This document shows, piece by piece, positions 58,501 through 63,705 of a stretch of 64,000 nt of DNA. Origin of the DNA: Sipunculus nudus (taxonomy: Eukaryota; Annelida; Sipuncula; Golfingiida; Sipunculidae); NCBI GenBank assembly GCA_026874595.1, contig CM049322.1:51735386-51799385 (forward strand). Reading direction: 5' to 3'. A model generated the notes under the pieces. The model searched no databases. It had not been told where the DNA came from and saw only the letters and a list, made by a program, of their open reading frames with translations. Position 1 is the stretch's first letter. Each line of letters begins with the position of its first letter. The translations under genes and the position numbers were made by a program.

Positions 58501-59280
58501 TATTAATCTAGAGGCTTTACAAGAAAATATAAAACTTTCCTAGGAATTTAAGTTGTAAACCTCCCTCTCCAGAAATGAAATATTTAACCAATATAAAAAT
58601 CTAAATACATTTATTTTTTGGAAATCAAGGATTTGCCTTCAAGTCCTGCTCAAGTCCTTCCTGGAAAATGACCACTCTTTCCAAGAAAGTGTTGCAAATT
58701 TTCCTAGAAACTGAGTGAGCCCTGATGATCATATGTGATGAACTGACCACCTTCAGTACTGAAGGTGTGAGGTTCTGCCTGATAAATACCATACAGTAGC
58801 TGTTGCAGCTGTGGGGACAGTTGCTCCCCTGGGCTGCTGCTGCTGTTGGCTTGCTGATGGTGCTGACAGTGTGCAGTGCTGTTTAATCAGCTTCCTGGAT
58901 ACTTTACCCCTCCCCCCAAGCCCACCCCCTGGCAGTTAATGTGTCTTTATGTGTTTTCAGGAAATCAGCAATTAGTGATGGTATGAAGCCTTGTGATGAT
59001 GATATATTCATCAGAATGAATTAACTGTTAATTAATGTATCACACCATCCAGCTGGCCAGGAGTCCTGAAGTATAAATCTTTATATGTTACCTAAATCTA
59101 GGCTATAAAGAATTTTCAGGTAAATAGTAAATTTGAGGTTACTCTTGTGCAGTTTTCATCCTCTTCTTGGGTTCTGGCTATTATTTTGTTCTGTATAACC
59201 ATGTTTTATCCTTAGTATTTTGTTTCAAATTACTGTCATATTTCTTTCTCTATCACTGCAAGGAAGTATATGTTCTCTCA

Positions 59281-59338
<58 letters not shown>

Positions 59339-61235
59339 TTGCCTTTGCTTGATCACATTCTTTTTTAGTCTTTATGTAATTTGCCTTTTTACTAGTAGGG
59401 CAGCAGATGTTTTTGCCTTTCCATGGCCATCTGACTGTCTCTCTATCTTCCTGTATTGCTCCCTCTTATCAATATCACTCTTCCAGTCTTAAGTGCATAT
59501 AGTTTCATCTGATCTTTCACTTATTAGGAACTAGTAATTTTTTGTGATTTAAAACTAGCAATGATATTTGCGAATAGACATATTTTAGACTTTTTTCTGC
59601 AGGCTAGAAGTACAGTCTAATTTGACCTTTCAGCTTTGACCCCTGGTTTATCTTAATTCTATCACCTTTAGGATCAGAAACCCAAATAATACATGGTTAC
59701 TTAATTTAATTTATCCATCTGATAGGCAACTGTGATATCTTATCCTGCTTCTTACATACCAATCCCATGATGCATCAGCCACTCTTGATGTAAATTTAGA
59801 AGTAATTAGCCAGTACAGAAAGCTAACCACCACCACATGTGCTGTACTGAGCTGTTATCTGTAGTCTTGTTTTCTTCCACTAATTCCCTAATTACTCTGA
59901 TCCTTGTTATCCTGCTTCATCCACTGGTTTAAGCTGACTCAGCAGAATGTCATTGAAGAAATTGTGATGGAAAAAAGAGGGCAGTCAGTCAAGCACATAT
60001 ACCTCAGCTAAGGGAAGATCTGCTTTTTACCTGGACATAGATACAACTTAAATGGGTTCTTCCCTGGCTGACAACCCAACCCTAATCACATAGCTGTATT
60101 TGCATATCATGCCAACAAGCAAACCAACAAACAGACAGGGGTGAAAATATCAGCTCCTTGATAGAGGAAATGACGTTGGAGGATGGATACTGCACCCATG
60201 GGAGAAACAAAGTCTATACAAAAAAGACTAAGCTTCAGAAAAGGTCTTTTTTGTAAAATTTTGAGATCACTGGTAGGGACCATCTTTGGTCAAAATCAGG
60301 ACACTGCTCCCATTATTGATCTGGACAGGATTGCATGAGCTTTGGAATGTACTGACTTCACCAGGCCCTGTGTGACGCAATTGTTTTTTCTTCAGGACTA
60401 AAGATGTCCTACTGAGACTGCATTCTATACTTTGTATAGAATTACTTAATTTAACTATTATTATTATTCAATTATGCTTATTAATCACGGGTTATTAATG
60501 TGTACCTTTCATTTTTAACTCAGAAGAATTAATACATCAGTCTAATTATTGACATTTCATATAATTATACAGAAGTACAAACTGCAAAATCCAGCACTGG
60601 TTCACTTACCTTGACTGCTGAAGTACCATATTAATTTTCAGTATTGTGCCCTCATACAATAAAGCTGCTCAGATTGGCACTGTCATGAGCCCAGCTTAAC
60701 ATTCATTTCTCATTACTCTAAACTCAAGATAAAATGACAAGAATGGTGTTCTATGAAGAATATCTGACTACTTACCTAATACTGTCAAAGCCACAACTTG
60801 TCGTAATGATCCATCCGAATCACCTTGTAAGTAGCACTCATAGTTAGCGTCATCGTTCTTCTGGGCGTTACTGAACTTCAGATTAAATTCCCCTTCGACA
60901 GTGATATTCTCATACAGTTTGTCCATCGTGAAGCGGATGTTATTTTGAAATAAAATAATGTTCCTGCCATCAACATATTTCTGCCATAACACAGAATTAG
61001 AGCCTCTGTTTGAAAAGTTACAGAAGAAGATAGTTGCATCTCCTAATCGAACATCAGTGTCTACTGGCCTTGTGACAAATGCAGGTTGTGAGCTGACAGG
61101 TTTTGACAATAATATCACAGATAGGTTTAAGAATATAAAAATGTGTTTCCATGGCAACCAATGATTGTTACCATGTCTTGTAATGAGTCTCCTGGCACAC
61201 TGGTGGCAAATTTGGGATATACCCAAGGTATCCAT
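12635..61235 (-). CDS. Echinoid/nephrin-like Ig-FN3 cell-adhesion receptor, 13 exons, 3' end not found
   Basis: This is the overall gene model, with exons listed separately. The joined reading frame gives 918 complete residues: signal peptide about 1-49, Ig1 50-153, Ig2 154-258, Ig3 259-341, Ig4 342-434, Ig5 435-522, Ig6 523-640, Ig7 641-740, FN3-1 741-833, FN3-2 834-918. Each Ig domain keeps its Cys-Trp-Cys core. The opening V-type Ig with DDANYEC, the Ig4 DAN/ADN motifs, and an FN3 beginning PDPPTNL with a GFNGG turn are hallmarks of the nephrin/SNS/Echinoid group. Family members are single-pass adhesion receptors that bind homophilically or heterophilically at cell junctions. Seven Ig plus two FN3 domains matches Drosophila Echinoid and Fred; nephrin has more Ig domains and one FN3. 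All introns are phase 1 with GT-AG ends. No stop or frameshift interrupts the exons. The membrane anchor and tail are missing from the model, so the protein is partial here. Orthology to Echinoid rather than nephrin is inference. Confidence 0.88.
12890..13651 (-). other. Intron 12, 0.8 kb, with dispersed-repeat-like segment
   Basis: Phase-1 intron between FN3-1 and FN3-2. Its upstream half (about 13400-13612) includes a GGACGGACAGATAGACAGAC run followed by a GGGACAATAA end, which resembles a dispersed short repeat of marine invertebrates. The rest is AT-rich. Confidence 0.6.
13652..13747 (-). CDS. Exon 12: second part of FN3-1
   Basis: This 96-nt phase 1-1 exon codes for residues 802-833. 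The acceptor is a long T run ending in CAG and the donor ACAG|GTAATT. Its frame reads NLYPKTSYMFSVYGENVIGASSLS, the canonical L-x-P-x-T-x-Y motif and following F-G region of FN3. The longer open frame here is in a different phase and is spurious. Splice phase and the motif make this exon secure. Confidence 0.91.
13748..14369 (-). other. Intron 11, 0.6 kb, inside FN3-1
   Basis: Phase-1 intron splitting FN3-1. It carries CCACCAGAGGTCC at 13886-13898 and the near-palindrome ATTGCCATGGCAAC at 13978-13991, an X-box-like site one base from the perfect palindrome. Confidence 0.85.
14370..14552 (-). CDS. Exon 11: first part of FN3-1
   Basis: This 183-nt phase 1-1 exon codes for residues 741-801. The acceptor is TATTTTCTCAG and the donor ACAA|GTAAGAT. 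It opens VPDPPTNLAI, has the FN3 tryptophan in VELEWQAGFNGGHTQWFKVWY and ends in TRFNVT. The W-x-P/A-G-F-x-G-G turn is a recognisable feature of the nephrin/Echinoid FN3 domain. The rest of the domain is in exon 12. Confidence 0.93.
14827..15126 (-). CDS. Exon 10: complete Ig7 domain
   Basis: This 300-nt phase 1-1 exon codes for residues 641-740. The acceptor is GTAATTTTAG and the donor T|GTAAGTA. The split Tyr641 codon starts YPPSVNP; C664, W676 (PTFEWRKAG) and C722 (TDFGDYTCGGLNLLG) form the core. It is the last Ig before the FN3 pair, as in nephrin and Echinoid. The SLTP-to-PDPP transition to FN3-1 falls at its 3' boundary. Confidence 0.94.
15127..16051 (-). other. Intron 9, 0.9 kb
   Basis: Phase-1 intron between Ig6 and Ig7, AT-rich and apparently unique; I see nothing further in it. 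Confidence 0.85.
16052..16174 (-). CDS. Exon 9: end of Ig6
   Basis: This 123-nt phase 1-1 exon codes for residues 600-640. The acceptor is GTATTCACAG|GT and the donor CAAT|GTGAGAG. The motif SLSKQDAGSYVCNATNAV (C620) is the E-F strand region of an I-set Ig, and MQLVVQ is the G strand. It gives the second cysteine for Ig6 begun in exon 8. It is not marked by an ATG-started frame; motif, phase and splice sites identify it. Confidence 0.91.
16175..17079 (-). other. Intron 8, 0.9 kb
   Basis: Phase-1 intron inside Ig6. It contains CTCF-core-like sites ACACCAGAGGGCAG (16573-16586) and ACACAAGGTGGCAGCA (16624-16639). Nothing else is evident. Confidence 0.85.
17080..17310 (-). CDS. Exon 8: main part of Ig6
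   Basis: This 231-nt phase 1-1 exon codes for residues 523-599. The acceptor is AATTCTTTTACAG and the donor AAGG|GTGAGT. C550 and W562 (VSCRVRGRPAPEVNWYKNG) are the B- and C-strand residues. A long stretch, LLFTMTQSNTSVETWSSEV, separates them from the domain's final strands, which are in exon 9. Ig6 is therefore longer than its neighbours (about 118 residues). N-x-S/T sites are present (N540, N582). Confidence 0.92.
17465..17985. repeat. Diverged direct duplication flanking GC-rich element A
   Basis: About 120 bases at 17465-17590 (with GTATATAGTTGTTAGAAAAT) recur in diverged form at 17855-17985 (GTATATAGCTGTTATGAAAT), about 390 bases later. The GC-rich inverted-repeat element sits between the two copies. 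Confidence 0.65.
17642..17840 (+). mobile_element. GC-rich inverted-repeat element, copy A
   Basis: A 199-bp element starts CAGGGGCGGATCCAG and ends CTGGATCCACTTCTG, imperfect inverted termini of about 15 bp. The interior has G and C runs and a GTCCTCAGGTCTGAAAAAGG core. A full-length relative in the opposite orientation is at 47144-47358 and a more diverged one at 30131-30326. There is no coding capacity. The superfamily is not clear, as no certain target duplication is visible. Confidence 0.75.
18378..18540. repeat. 90-bp tandem duplication
   Basis: The block TATCCCACAAAGGGCTTCTA to TTAAATARGTAC occurs twice, offset by exactly 90 bases (18378-18450 and 18468-18540), with only a few differences. 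It is a recent-looking duplication in intron 7. Confidence 0.9.
18825..19161. mobile_element. PIF/Harbinger-like MITE, copy 1
   Basis: A 337-bp element starts GGCC-A/T-rich-GGTATGGTTCTCAGGCAC (18842-18859) and ends with the reverse complement (19127-19144) followed by a T-rich run and GGCC. The trinucleotide TTA flanks it on both sides (18822-18824 and 19162-19164). Three-base TWA-type duplications and GG-starting ends fit PIF/Harbinger elements. It lies in intron 7 and has no coding capacity. A diverged second copy is at 56438-56764. Confidence 0.8.
24383..24772. repeat. 28-bp minisatellite, 14 units
   Basis: Fourteen head-to-tail units start every 28 bases from 24383, each resembling GGTTATGACTATAGTTTATA plus eight more bases ending in ACA. 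Units 7-11 are nearly identical and the outer ones more diverged; the last is 26 bases. It lies in intron 7, about 180 bp below the donor of exon 7. Confidence 0.93.
24952..25128 (-). CDS. Exon 7: second half of Ig5
   Basis: This 177-nt phase 1-1 exon codes for residues 464-522. The acceptor is CCTAACAAG|GT, with a weaker pyrimidine tract than its neighbours; the donor is G|GTAAGTA. W473 in VEWTKEG and C503 in SDNGYYIC complete Ig5, and MLNVY is the G strand. An in-frame ATG at its 5' end is an ordinary internal codon. A CAGA/GACA-type simple repeat begins a few bases inside the downstream intron (about 24896-24936). Confidence 0.92.
25129..25726 (-). other. Intron 6, 0.6 kb
   Basis: Phase-1 intron that splits Ig5 between its B and C strands. 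The acceptor has a weak pyrimidine tract. I see no repeats in it. Confidence 0.85.
25727..25813 (-). CDS. Exon 6: first half of Ig5
   Basis: This 87-nt phase 1-1 exon codes for residues 435-463. The acceptor is GATTTTGTTACAG and the donor CCAG|GTGAGAC. It begins with the split Tyr435 codon (IIVH-YAPGQ) and carries GETVTLTC (C458), the B strand of Ig5. It stops just before the C-strand tryptophan, which is in exon 7. It is too short to stand out as an open frame; phase, splice sites and continuity of the Ig fold support it. Confidence 0.9.
25814..26236 (-). repeat. Intron 5 filled by a CAT/ATC triplet array
   Basis: The 423-bp intron is dominated on the plus strand by CAT/ATC triplets with CAC interruptions from about 25988 to 26180. 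Reading frames through it are poly-His or poly-Ile artefacts. The intron sits between Ig4 and Ig5 with normal splice sites on both sides. Confidence 0.85.
26237..26515 (-). CDS. Exon 5: complete Ig4 domain
   Basis: This 279-nt phase 1-1 exon codes for residues 342-434. The acceptor is CTTTATACACAG and the donor T|GTAAGTA. C366, W379 and C407 form the Ig core. The stretches CIVDANP and CVADNVLTPSGD closely recall the penultimate Ig of nephrin (CTVDANP, CIVDNGVAPP), one of the better family markers in this protein. The coding strand includes the CTCF-core-like CACCAGATGGCG on the plus strand at 26288-26299. Confidence 0.94.
26813..26929 (-). CDS. Exon 4: second half of Ig3
   Basis: This 117-nt phase 1-1 exon codes for residues 303-341. 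The acceptor is CTTCTTTCCAG and the donor T|GTAAGTC. It carries the textbook F-strand motif DAGTYRC (C323) followed by ASNEVG and the G strand VVLDVQ. Together with exon 3 it completes Ig3, with the split-domain organisation common in I-set Ig genes. The last base joins exon 5 to form the codon for Tyr342 (DVQ-YPPKV). Confidence 0.93.
26930..28738 (-). other. Intron 3, 1.8 kb
   Basis: Phase-1 intron inside the Ig3 coding sequence, with GTGAGT donor and a pyrimidine-rich acceptor. The content looks unique and AT-rich; I see no repeat or gene in it. Confidence 0.88.
28739..28870 (-). CDS. Exon 3: first half of Ig3
   Basis: This 132-nt phase 1-1 exon codes for residues 259-302. The acceptor is TATATTTCAG and the donor A|GTGAGTAG. 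The codon split over the preceding intron makes Tyr259, giving the linker NVK-YAPRV typical of tandem Ig arrays. C283 and W295 in FSCSANGNPSPTFQWRKG are the B- and C-strand residues of Ig3; the matching F-strand cysteine is in exon 4. No ATG-started reading frame marks this exon, so it rests on splice sites, phase and the Ig motif. Confidence 0.9.
28871..30544 (-). other. Intron 2, 1.7 kb
   Basis: GT-AG phase-1 intron between Ig2 and Ig3. It contains the GC-rich inverted-repeat element at 30131-30326. Otherwise I see nothing in it. Confidence 0.88.
30131..30326 (-). mobile_element. GC-rich inverted-repeat element, diverged copy C
   Basis: A 196-bp segment begins CAGAAGC and ends CCCCTG like copy B and keeps TTTTTTTAAGGGTTTCAGAC and CCCTTTTCAGAC blocks, but has lost most of its homopolymer runs. 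It lies in intron 2. The divergence suggests an older insertion. Confidence 0.6.
30545..30859 (-). CDS. Exon 2: complete Ig2 domain
   Basis: This 315-nt symmetric phase 1-1 exon codes for residues 154-258. The acceptor is TTTCTTTACAG and the donor T|GTAAGTC. C180, W193 and C234 form the Ig core. The motif GGNPTPEMSWYHNN resembles the GGNPEP-type loop of nephrin-family Ig domains. It joins Ig1 as LTVL-VPPGQP, matching the VPP linker that follows nephrin Ig1, so no exon needs to be missing from the huge intron before it. Several N-x-S/T sites, such as N177-F-S and N250-S-T, suggest glycosylation. Confidence 0.93.
36621..36740 (+). repeat. Dispersed repeat, left-end copy
   Basis: CCAAGGAGGTTTATGTTTTA and a run of GTT-rich sequence are followed by ATTACTCAAAACTTCCGATC, the left half of the dispersed family. 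Fragments with only the first 60-100 bases are also visible at 11126-11190 and 34095-34190. Confidence 0.45.
39279..39505. repeat. 83-91-bp tandem repeat, three units
   Basis: GAATATTATTTTTACATCAT with ATTATTTCACACCATAAA recurs from 39279, 39370 and 39453. The last two units are nearly identical and the first is diverged; an open frame through it is a by-product of the repeat. Confidence 0.85.
42194..42757. repeat. AATTCC-rich low-complexity block with inverted-like ends
   Basis: The block begins GGGGCCAATTCAGG and ends CAGAATTGCCCC, with repeats of AATTCCAATTATTTTCAATT inside, densest at 42590-42740. The ends suggest a decayed inverted-repeat element, but the match is short and the interior could be simple expansion. 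Confidence 0.45.
46970..47143 (+). repeat. Dispersed repeat, left-end copy
   Basis: It begins CCACCAAGGAGGTTAAGTTT, then TCATCCCTGTCTGG and TTTGTTTGTGAACAGGATTA, the left half of the family also seen at 11126, 34095, 36621, 56220 and, reversed, 60000. It is truncated by the GC-rich element at 47144. Confidence 0.55.
47144..47358 (-). mobile_element. GC-rich inverted-repeat element, copy B
   Basis: The reverse complement of this 215-bp segment matches copy A at 17642-17840 nearly throughout, including TTTTGTCTGAAGCCCTTAAA and the inverted CAG...CTG ends. Poly-C and poly-G runs differ in length. It lies next to a dispersed-repeat copy at 46970-47143, apparently inserted into or beside it. Confidence 0.75.
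48510..48773. mobile_element. piggyBac-like MITE with TTAA target duplications
   Basis: A 264-bp segment begins CCCTTTACTGTTTACA and ends with its exact reverse complement (48758-48773), a perfect 16-bp terminal inverted repeat. TTAA directly flanks both ends (48506-48509 and 48774-48777). TTAA duplications and CCC...GGG ends are typical of piggyBac transposons. There is no transposase frame, so it is a non-autonomous element. The perfect termini suggest fairly recent insertion; that is inference. Confidence 0.85.
49511..49566. repeat. (GA)n microsatellite
   Basis: GA dinucleotides with small interruptions; GA-rich sequence continues in patches to 49707. Confidence 0.95.
50780..50793 (+). 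promoter_or_regulatory. RFX X-box-like site 1
   Basis: GTCACCATGGCAAC fits the X-box consensus GTNRCC-N2-RGYAAC exactly. It lies inside a GC-richer, CpG-retaining block in intron 1. The identical 14-mer occurs again at 52474-52487. Function is inferred from the motif only. Confidence 0.45.
52474..52487 (+). promoter_or_regulatory. RFX X-box-like site 2
   Basis: Exact second copy of GTCACCATGGCAAC, 1.7 kb from the first. The surrounding sequence is otherwise unrelated, so this does not look like a duplicated segment. Confidence 0.45.
53940..54016 (+). mobile_element. Retroposon-like 3' end with TTATC tail
   Basis: A short unique stretch ends AATAAATG followed by tandem TTATC units (53999-54015). 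Such short-unit tails after a 3' UTR-like sequence are typical of truncated LINE or SINE copies. No coding part is seen upstream, so the family cannot be named. Confidence 0.4.
56220..56435 (+). repeat. Dispersed repeat, nearly full copy
   Basis: It starts near TTTTCAATGGTGTTTGTTTA and ends CTTAGTGGAGGTATGCTCTC followed by CTCTAGTA, linking the left-end and right-end signatures of the family in one copy of about 215 bp. The PIF/Harbinger-like element follows at once. Confidence 0.5.
56438..56764. mobile_element. PIF/Harbinger-like MITE, copy 2
   Basis: This is homologous along its whole length to 18825-19161 and in the same orientation, with the shared interior TTTTATCTTCTTGAAAGAAA and TTCTCAGGCAC / CCTGAGAACCATACC ends. 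The left end is eroded (GGCA instead of GGCC) and the left target duplication is lost, while GGCC followed by TTA remains on the right. It is older or more decayed than copy 1. It abuts a dispersed-repeat copy ending near 56435. Confidence 0.78.
57398..57470. repeat. CT-rich simple repeat
   Basis: CTCTCT runs with interruptions inside a longer pyrimidine-rich stretch of about 57350-57700. Confidence 0.85.
57714..58064. mobile_element. MITE-like element with about 33-bp inverted ends
   Basis: The left end CCAGGTAAAAATGGCTGAGG continues into a second copy of AGGTNAAAATGGCT. The right end, read in reverse complement, starts CCATGTAAAATGGCCGAGG and carries the same second copy. The inverted match covers about 32 bases with a few changes. 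The 351-bp body is AT-rich and non-coding. No clear target duplication is visible, so the superfamily is unknown. Confidence 0.7.
59274..59338. repeat. Compound (CT)n-(CA)n microsatellite
   Basis: About 45 bases of CT are followed directly by about 20 bases of CA. Confidence 0.95.
60000..60172 (-). repeat. Dispersed repeat, reverse copy
   Basis: On the minus strand it opens AAGGAGCTGATATTTTCACC, then CCTGTCTGTTTGTTGGTTTG and ends near CCCTTAGCTGAGGTAT, matching the same family. It lies about 0.6 kb beyond the donor of exon 1, inside intron 1. Confidence 0.5.
60776..61235 (-). CDS. Exon 1: start codon, signal peptide and V-type Ig1
   Basis: Codes for residues 1-153 plus the first base of codon 154. 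The start at 61235 sits in GCCATGG, a strong animal initiation context, and is the first ATG after an in-frame TGA about 110 bases upstream. A long n-region of about 30 residues precedes the hydrophobic stretch IFIFLNLSVILL (33-43) and a likely cleavage after VSS (about 49). Ig1 has C72, W84 and C134 in DDANYEC, with a GEFNLKF F-strand region resembling nephrin Ig1. The donor is G|GTAAG (intron base 60775). The long n-region is unusual; no internal Met offers a shorter start. Confidence 0.92.
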
Positions 61236-61468
61236 GGCAACTCGAAAGCTTGGTCTGGATGGGTTCTCTGTAATGACTAGAAATTTAACGAAAAGAGAAA
61301 AGAATTCTCTCGTCTGGTTTGTTTTTTTGTTCTTCTCTCTCTATCTCCTGGTCAATCCATAGACAGAATCTGCTGGTACTTTTGTCCCTCAATGCTTCTT
61401 TCTTTTCTTTCAGGTCTTTTGGCAGGAGGGTTTCTTCCACAGATGTAACCGGAGCTGGGATGAAACTT
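61236..61468 (-). other. 5' untranslated part of the first coding exon
   Basis: A long T run ending in CAG places a strong splice acceptor at 61469-61471, so this stretch is probably 5' UTR joined to exon 1. In the coding frame it contains a TGA about 110 bases upstream of the start and no ATG after it. A second, weaker acceptor (CATTACAG) lies about 35 bases upstream of the start. Which acceptor is used cannot be told from sequence. Confidence 0.5.
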
Positions 61469-61836
61469 CTGAAAAAAAAAATTGAATGTTACGTTATTAC
61501 AACGTCAAACAACAAGTGGTTACCTGTACTGGTAATTGTAGGTTAGGAGCAATTTAGGAGTATCCCATGTATTAAACACAGGTAGTTTTTTCATGCGGTG
61601 TTTGACACGCACTTGCATCTGGCTTCAGTGAAGCGTTACCATAAACAAGCCATTAATTCTGTGCAGGTATATTCATGGATCTCCGTTGATAGTTTTCTGT
61701 ACTTCAGGAAGTTCCCACCTGCTTATACAATTAAGGCGTGTGATACCTCTCCTGATCGGCTTAGCATACACTCCGTGTTTGCACGACACGATAAAAGACT
61801 TGAAATATCCTGAGCTGTACACAAGGCAAACCTTAC

Positions 61837-62011
61837 GAGAATGACAAGCATATCTTCAACACAACAGTCATGCTGCAAGTACCTGACGACCACCTGACAC
61901 AAGCGGAGATAAAAAAACATGGGACACGACACGCATGAGTGGTTCCCTGGTCGAGGCAGGACATATAATGTACCACTTCCTCAGGGCGAGCCCATGACGG
62001 CCATATTTATA
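61837..62011 (-). promoter_or_regulatory. Candidate core promoter and non-coding first exon
   Basis: On the minus strand TATAAATA at 62004-62011 is followed by GC-richer, unique sequence. A donor-like C|GTAAGG lies at 61836-61837. A start site about 30 bases below the TATA box and splicing from 61837 to 61468 would give a short non-coding exon and a 368-bp intron. This is a hypothesis built from signals only; the TATA match could be chance in AT-rich DNA. Confidence 0.3.
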
Positions 62012-62282
62012 GAACTCGTCATCGTATCTACATCAAAGTGGTCGCCTCCACTAGACGCATCATCAAACTGACAAGCAGCCTTTGTACATCATTCTGTACT
62101 GGTACAAGGTTCTGTACCTCTGTGTCTACCCCTATATCTGCAACTATAGTTTCCATGCAACACCTTGGAAACCAAATGAGCACAGTATTTTTTATAGACC
62201 TATTGCAATTATGATCAGACAGCTGGGATATGTCACTGGGTCTGACAGAAATAATAATGTCGTGAACTGCTACAAATATTTA

Positions 62283-62283
<1 letters not shown>

Positions 62284-62378
<95 letters not shown>

Positions 62379-62379
62379 T
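62284..62379. repeat. Compound (CATA)n-(TA)n microsatellite
   Basis: Tetranucleotide CATA units pass into a long TA run with short breaks, about 1.05 kb upstream of the start codon. Confidence 0.95.
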
Positions 62380-62579
62380 AGAAGGTAATATCTTAAAATA
62401 TGTCCACTGTTTTATATCAAAGCATCTTTATACTGAAAGATGTTAATTTTTGCTTGACACAATTACTTTGATACATTTGAATGAATACCATGTGAAATCA
62501 ACTGAATTATTATTGACTGAAAATGTAATCAGTCTATATGATTTATTGTAATGTGATGTCATGAAGCAGACTGAATTCC

Positions 62580-63060
62580 AATCTTAACTTTATTTATCTT
62601 TAACTCTATCTGAATTTATCTTGAATATAACTATATATCTTGACAAACTCTATCTTGACTACAGTAGAATTACATGCATCTTGACTATATTTGGATTAAC
62701 TACATCTTGACTTACTACAAGAGACTAAATCTGGCCAGACAGAATTTGACTGGACTAAGAACTGACAAGACTAAATATATATTTTTGACTATAACTATAT
62801 TTTGATTAACTATATCTTGACTAATGTTACATATATCTTGATAACTGTATCTGGACTAACTACGAGGCTAAATTTGGCTAGACAGAATTTGACTTGACTA
62901 AGAATTGACAAGACTAAATGTAGACTACATGTGACTAGATAATACCAAACCATACCAGATCAGATGTCTGGATTAGACCAGGTCTGCCAGATTCAACTGA
63001 ATTGGATAAGATCAGTCTAGACTTGATTAGATCAAATCAAACTAGACTAGAAAAGACCAC
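62580..63060. repeat. TTGACTA-rich degenerate tandem region
   Basis: Short TTGACTA/TCTTGACT-like words recur throughout. A clear 143-base duplication lies within it: CTGGCCAGACAGAATTTGAC near 62731 and a close copy near 62874. Confidence 0.75.
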
Positions 63061-63618
63061 ATTAACATAGGATTTTAGGAGCTCAATTGGAAATAAATGT
63101 TAACAGGACACATTTTTTTATCAAGCCATTCTGTGTGTTCACCATGAGAACATTATACCTCAACTCCTGCCTGGCAGTGTAACAGCATTACAGGTACATA
63201 TCTAGTTTGTGGTAGCTGGTCAACATAAGTTATACCTTTGCTGAGAAACAATCAGTGAGCAGCTGCACAGAGAATGATAAAATTATGTATTTTGTCCTGC
63301 TGGTGATATTTATGTCATTAAAACAATGTCGGCATGAGGACTTGCACAGATGACATCACGGGATGTAAGGTAGGGTGAGGCAGCAAGGAAATTCTCCGTC
63401 ATTTGACAGATATTGATTTAAACCTGTAGTAGTTTCTACGCTGGCCACCAGGGCAGCACAGAATCAATAGCTGTTTATGTTTAATTAATGGCAAGCTTCT
63501 GTTTCATAGCAAATGACATTTTTTTGTGAATATGATACAAATGCTGCCTCAAATAATTAGAAAACTTGAAACGTCATATTATAAAGAACCTGCCTGAATA
63601 CTACAGTGCCATTAAAAC

Positions 63619-63705
63619 ATATTATATTATATTATATTATATTATATTATATTATATTATATTATATTATATTATTTATATTATATTATATTATATTATA
63701 TTATA
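63619..63705. repeat. (ATATT)n pentanucleotide array
   Basis: About 17 units of ATATT with one phase break near 63676. Confidence 0.95.

Larger units (their letters stand above)
30860..60775 (-). other. Intron 1, 29.9 kb
   Basis: This intron separates the signal peptide and Ig1 exon from the rest of the gene. It holds most of the inverted-repeat elements and dispersed-repeat copies listed here, a retroposon-like 3' end, simple repeats and several complex CpG-retaining blocks. Open frames inside it (longest 110 codons) show no recognisable domain, codon signal or splice context, so I call no nested gene. Large first introns of adhesion-receptor genes often carry enhancers; that role here is inference. 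Confidence 0.85.
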
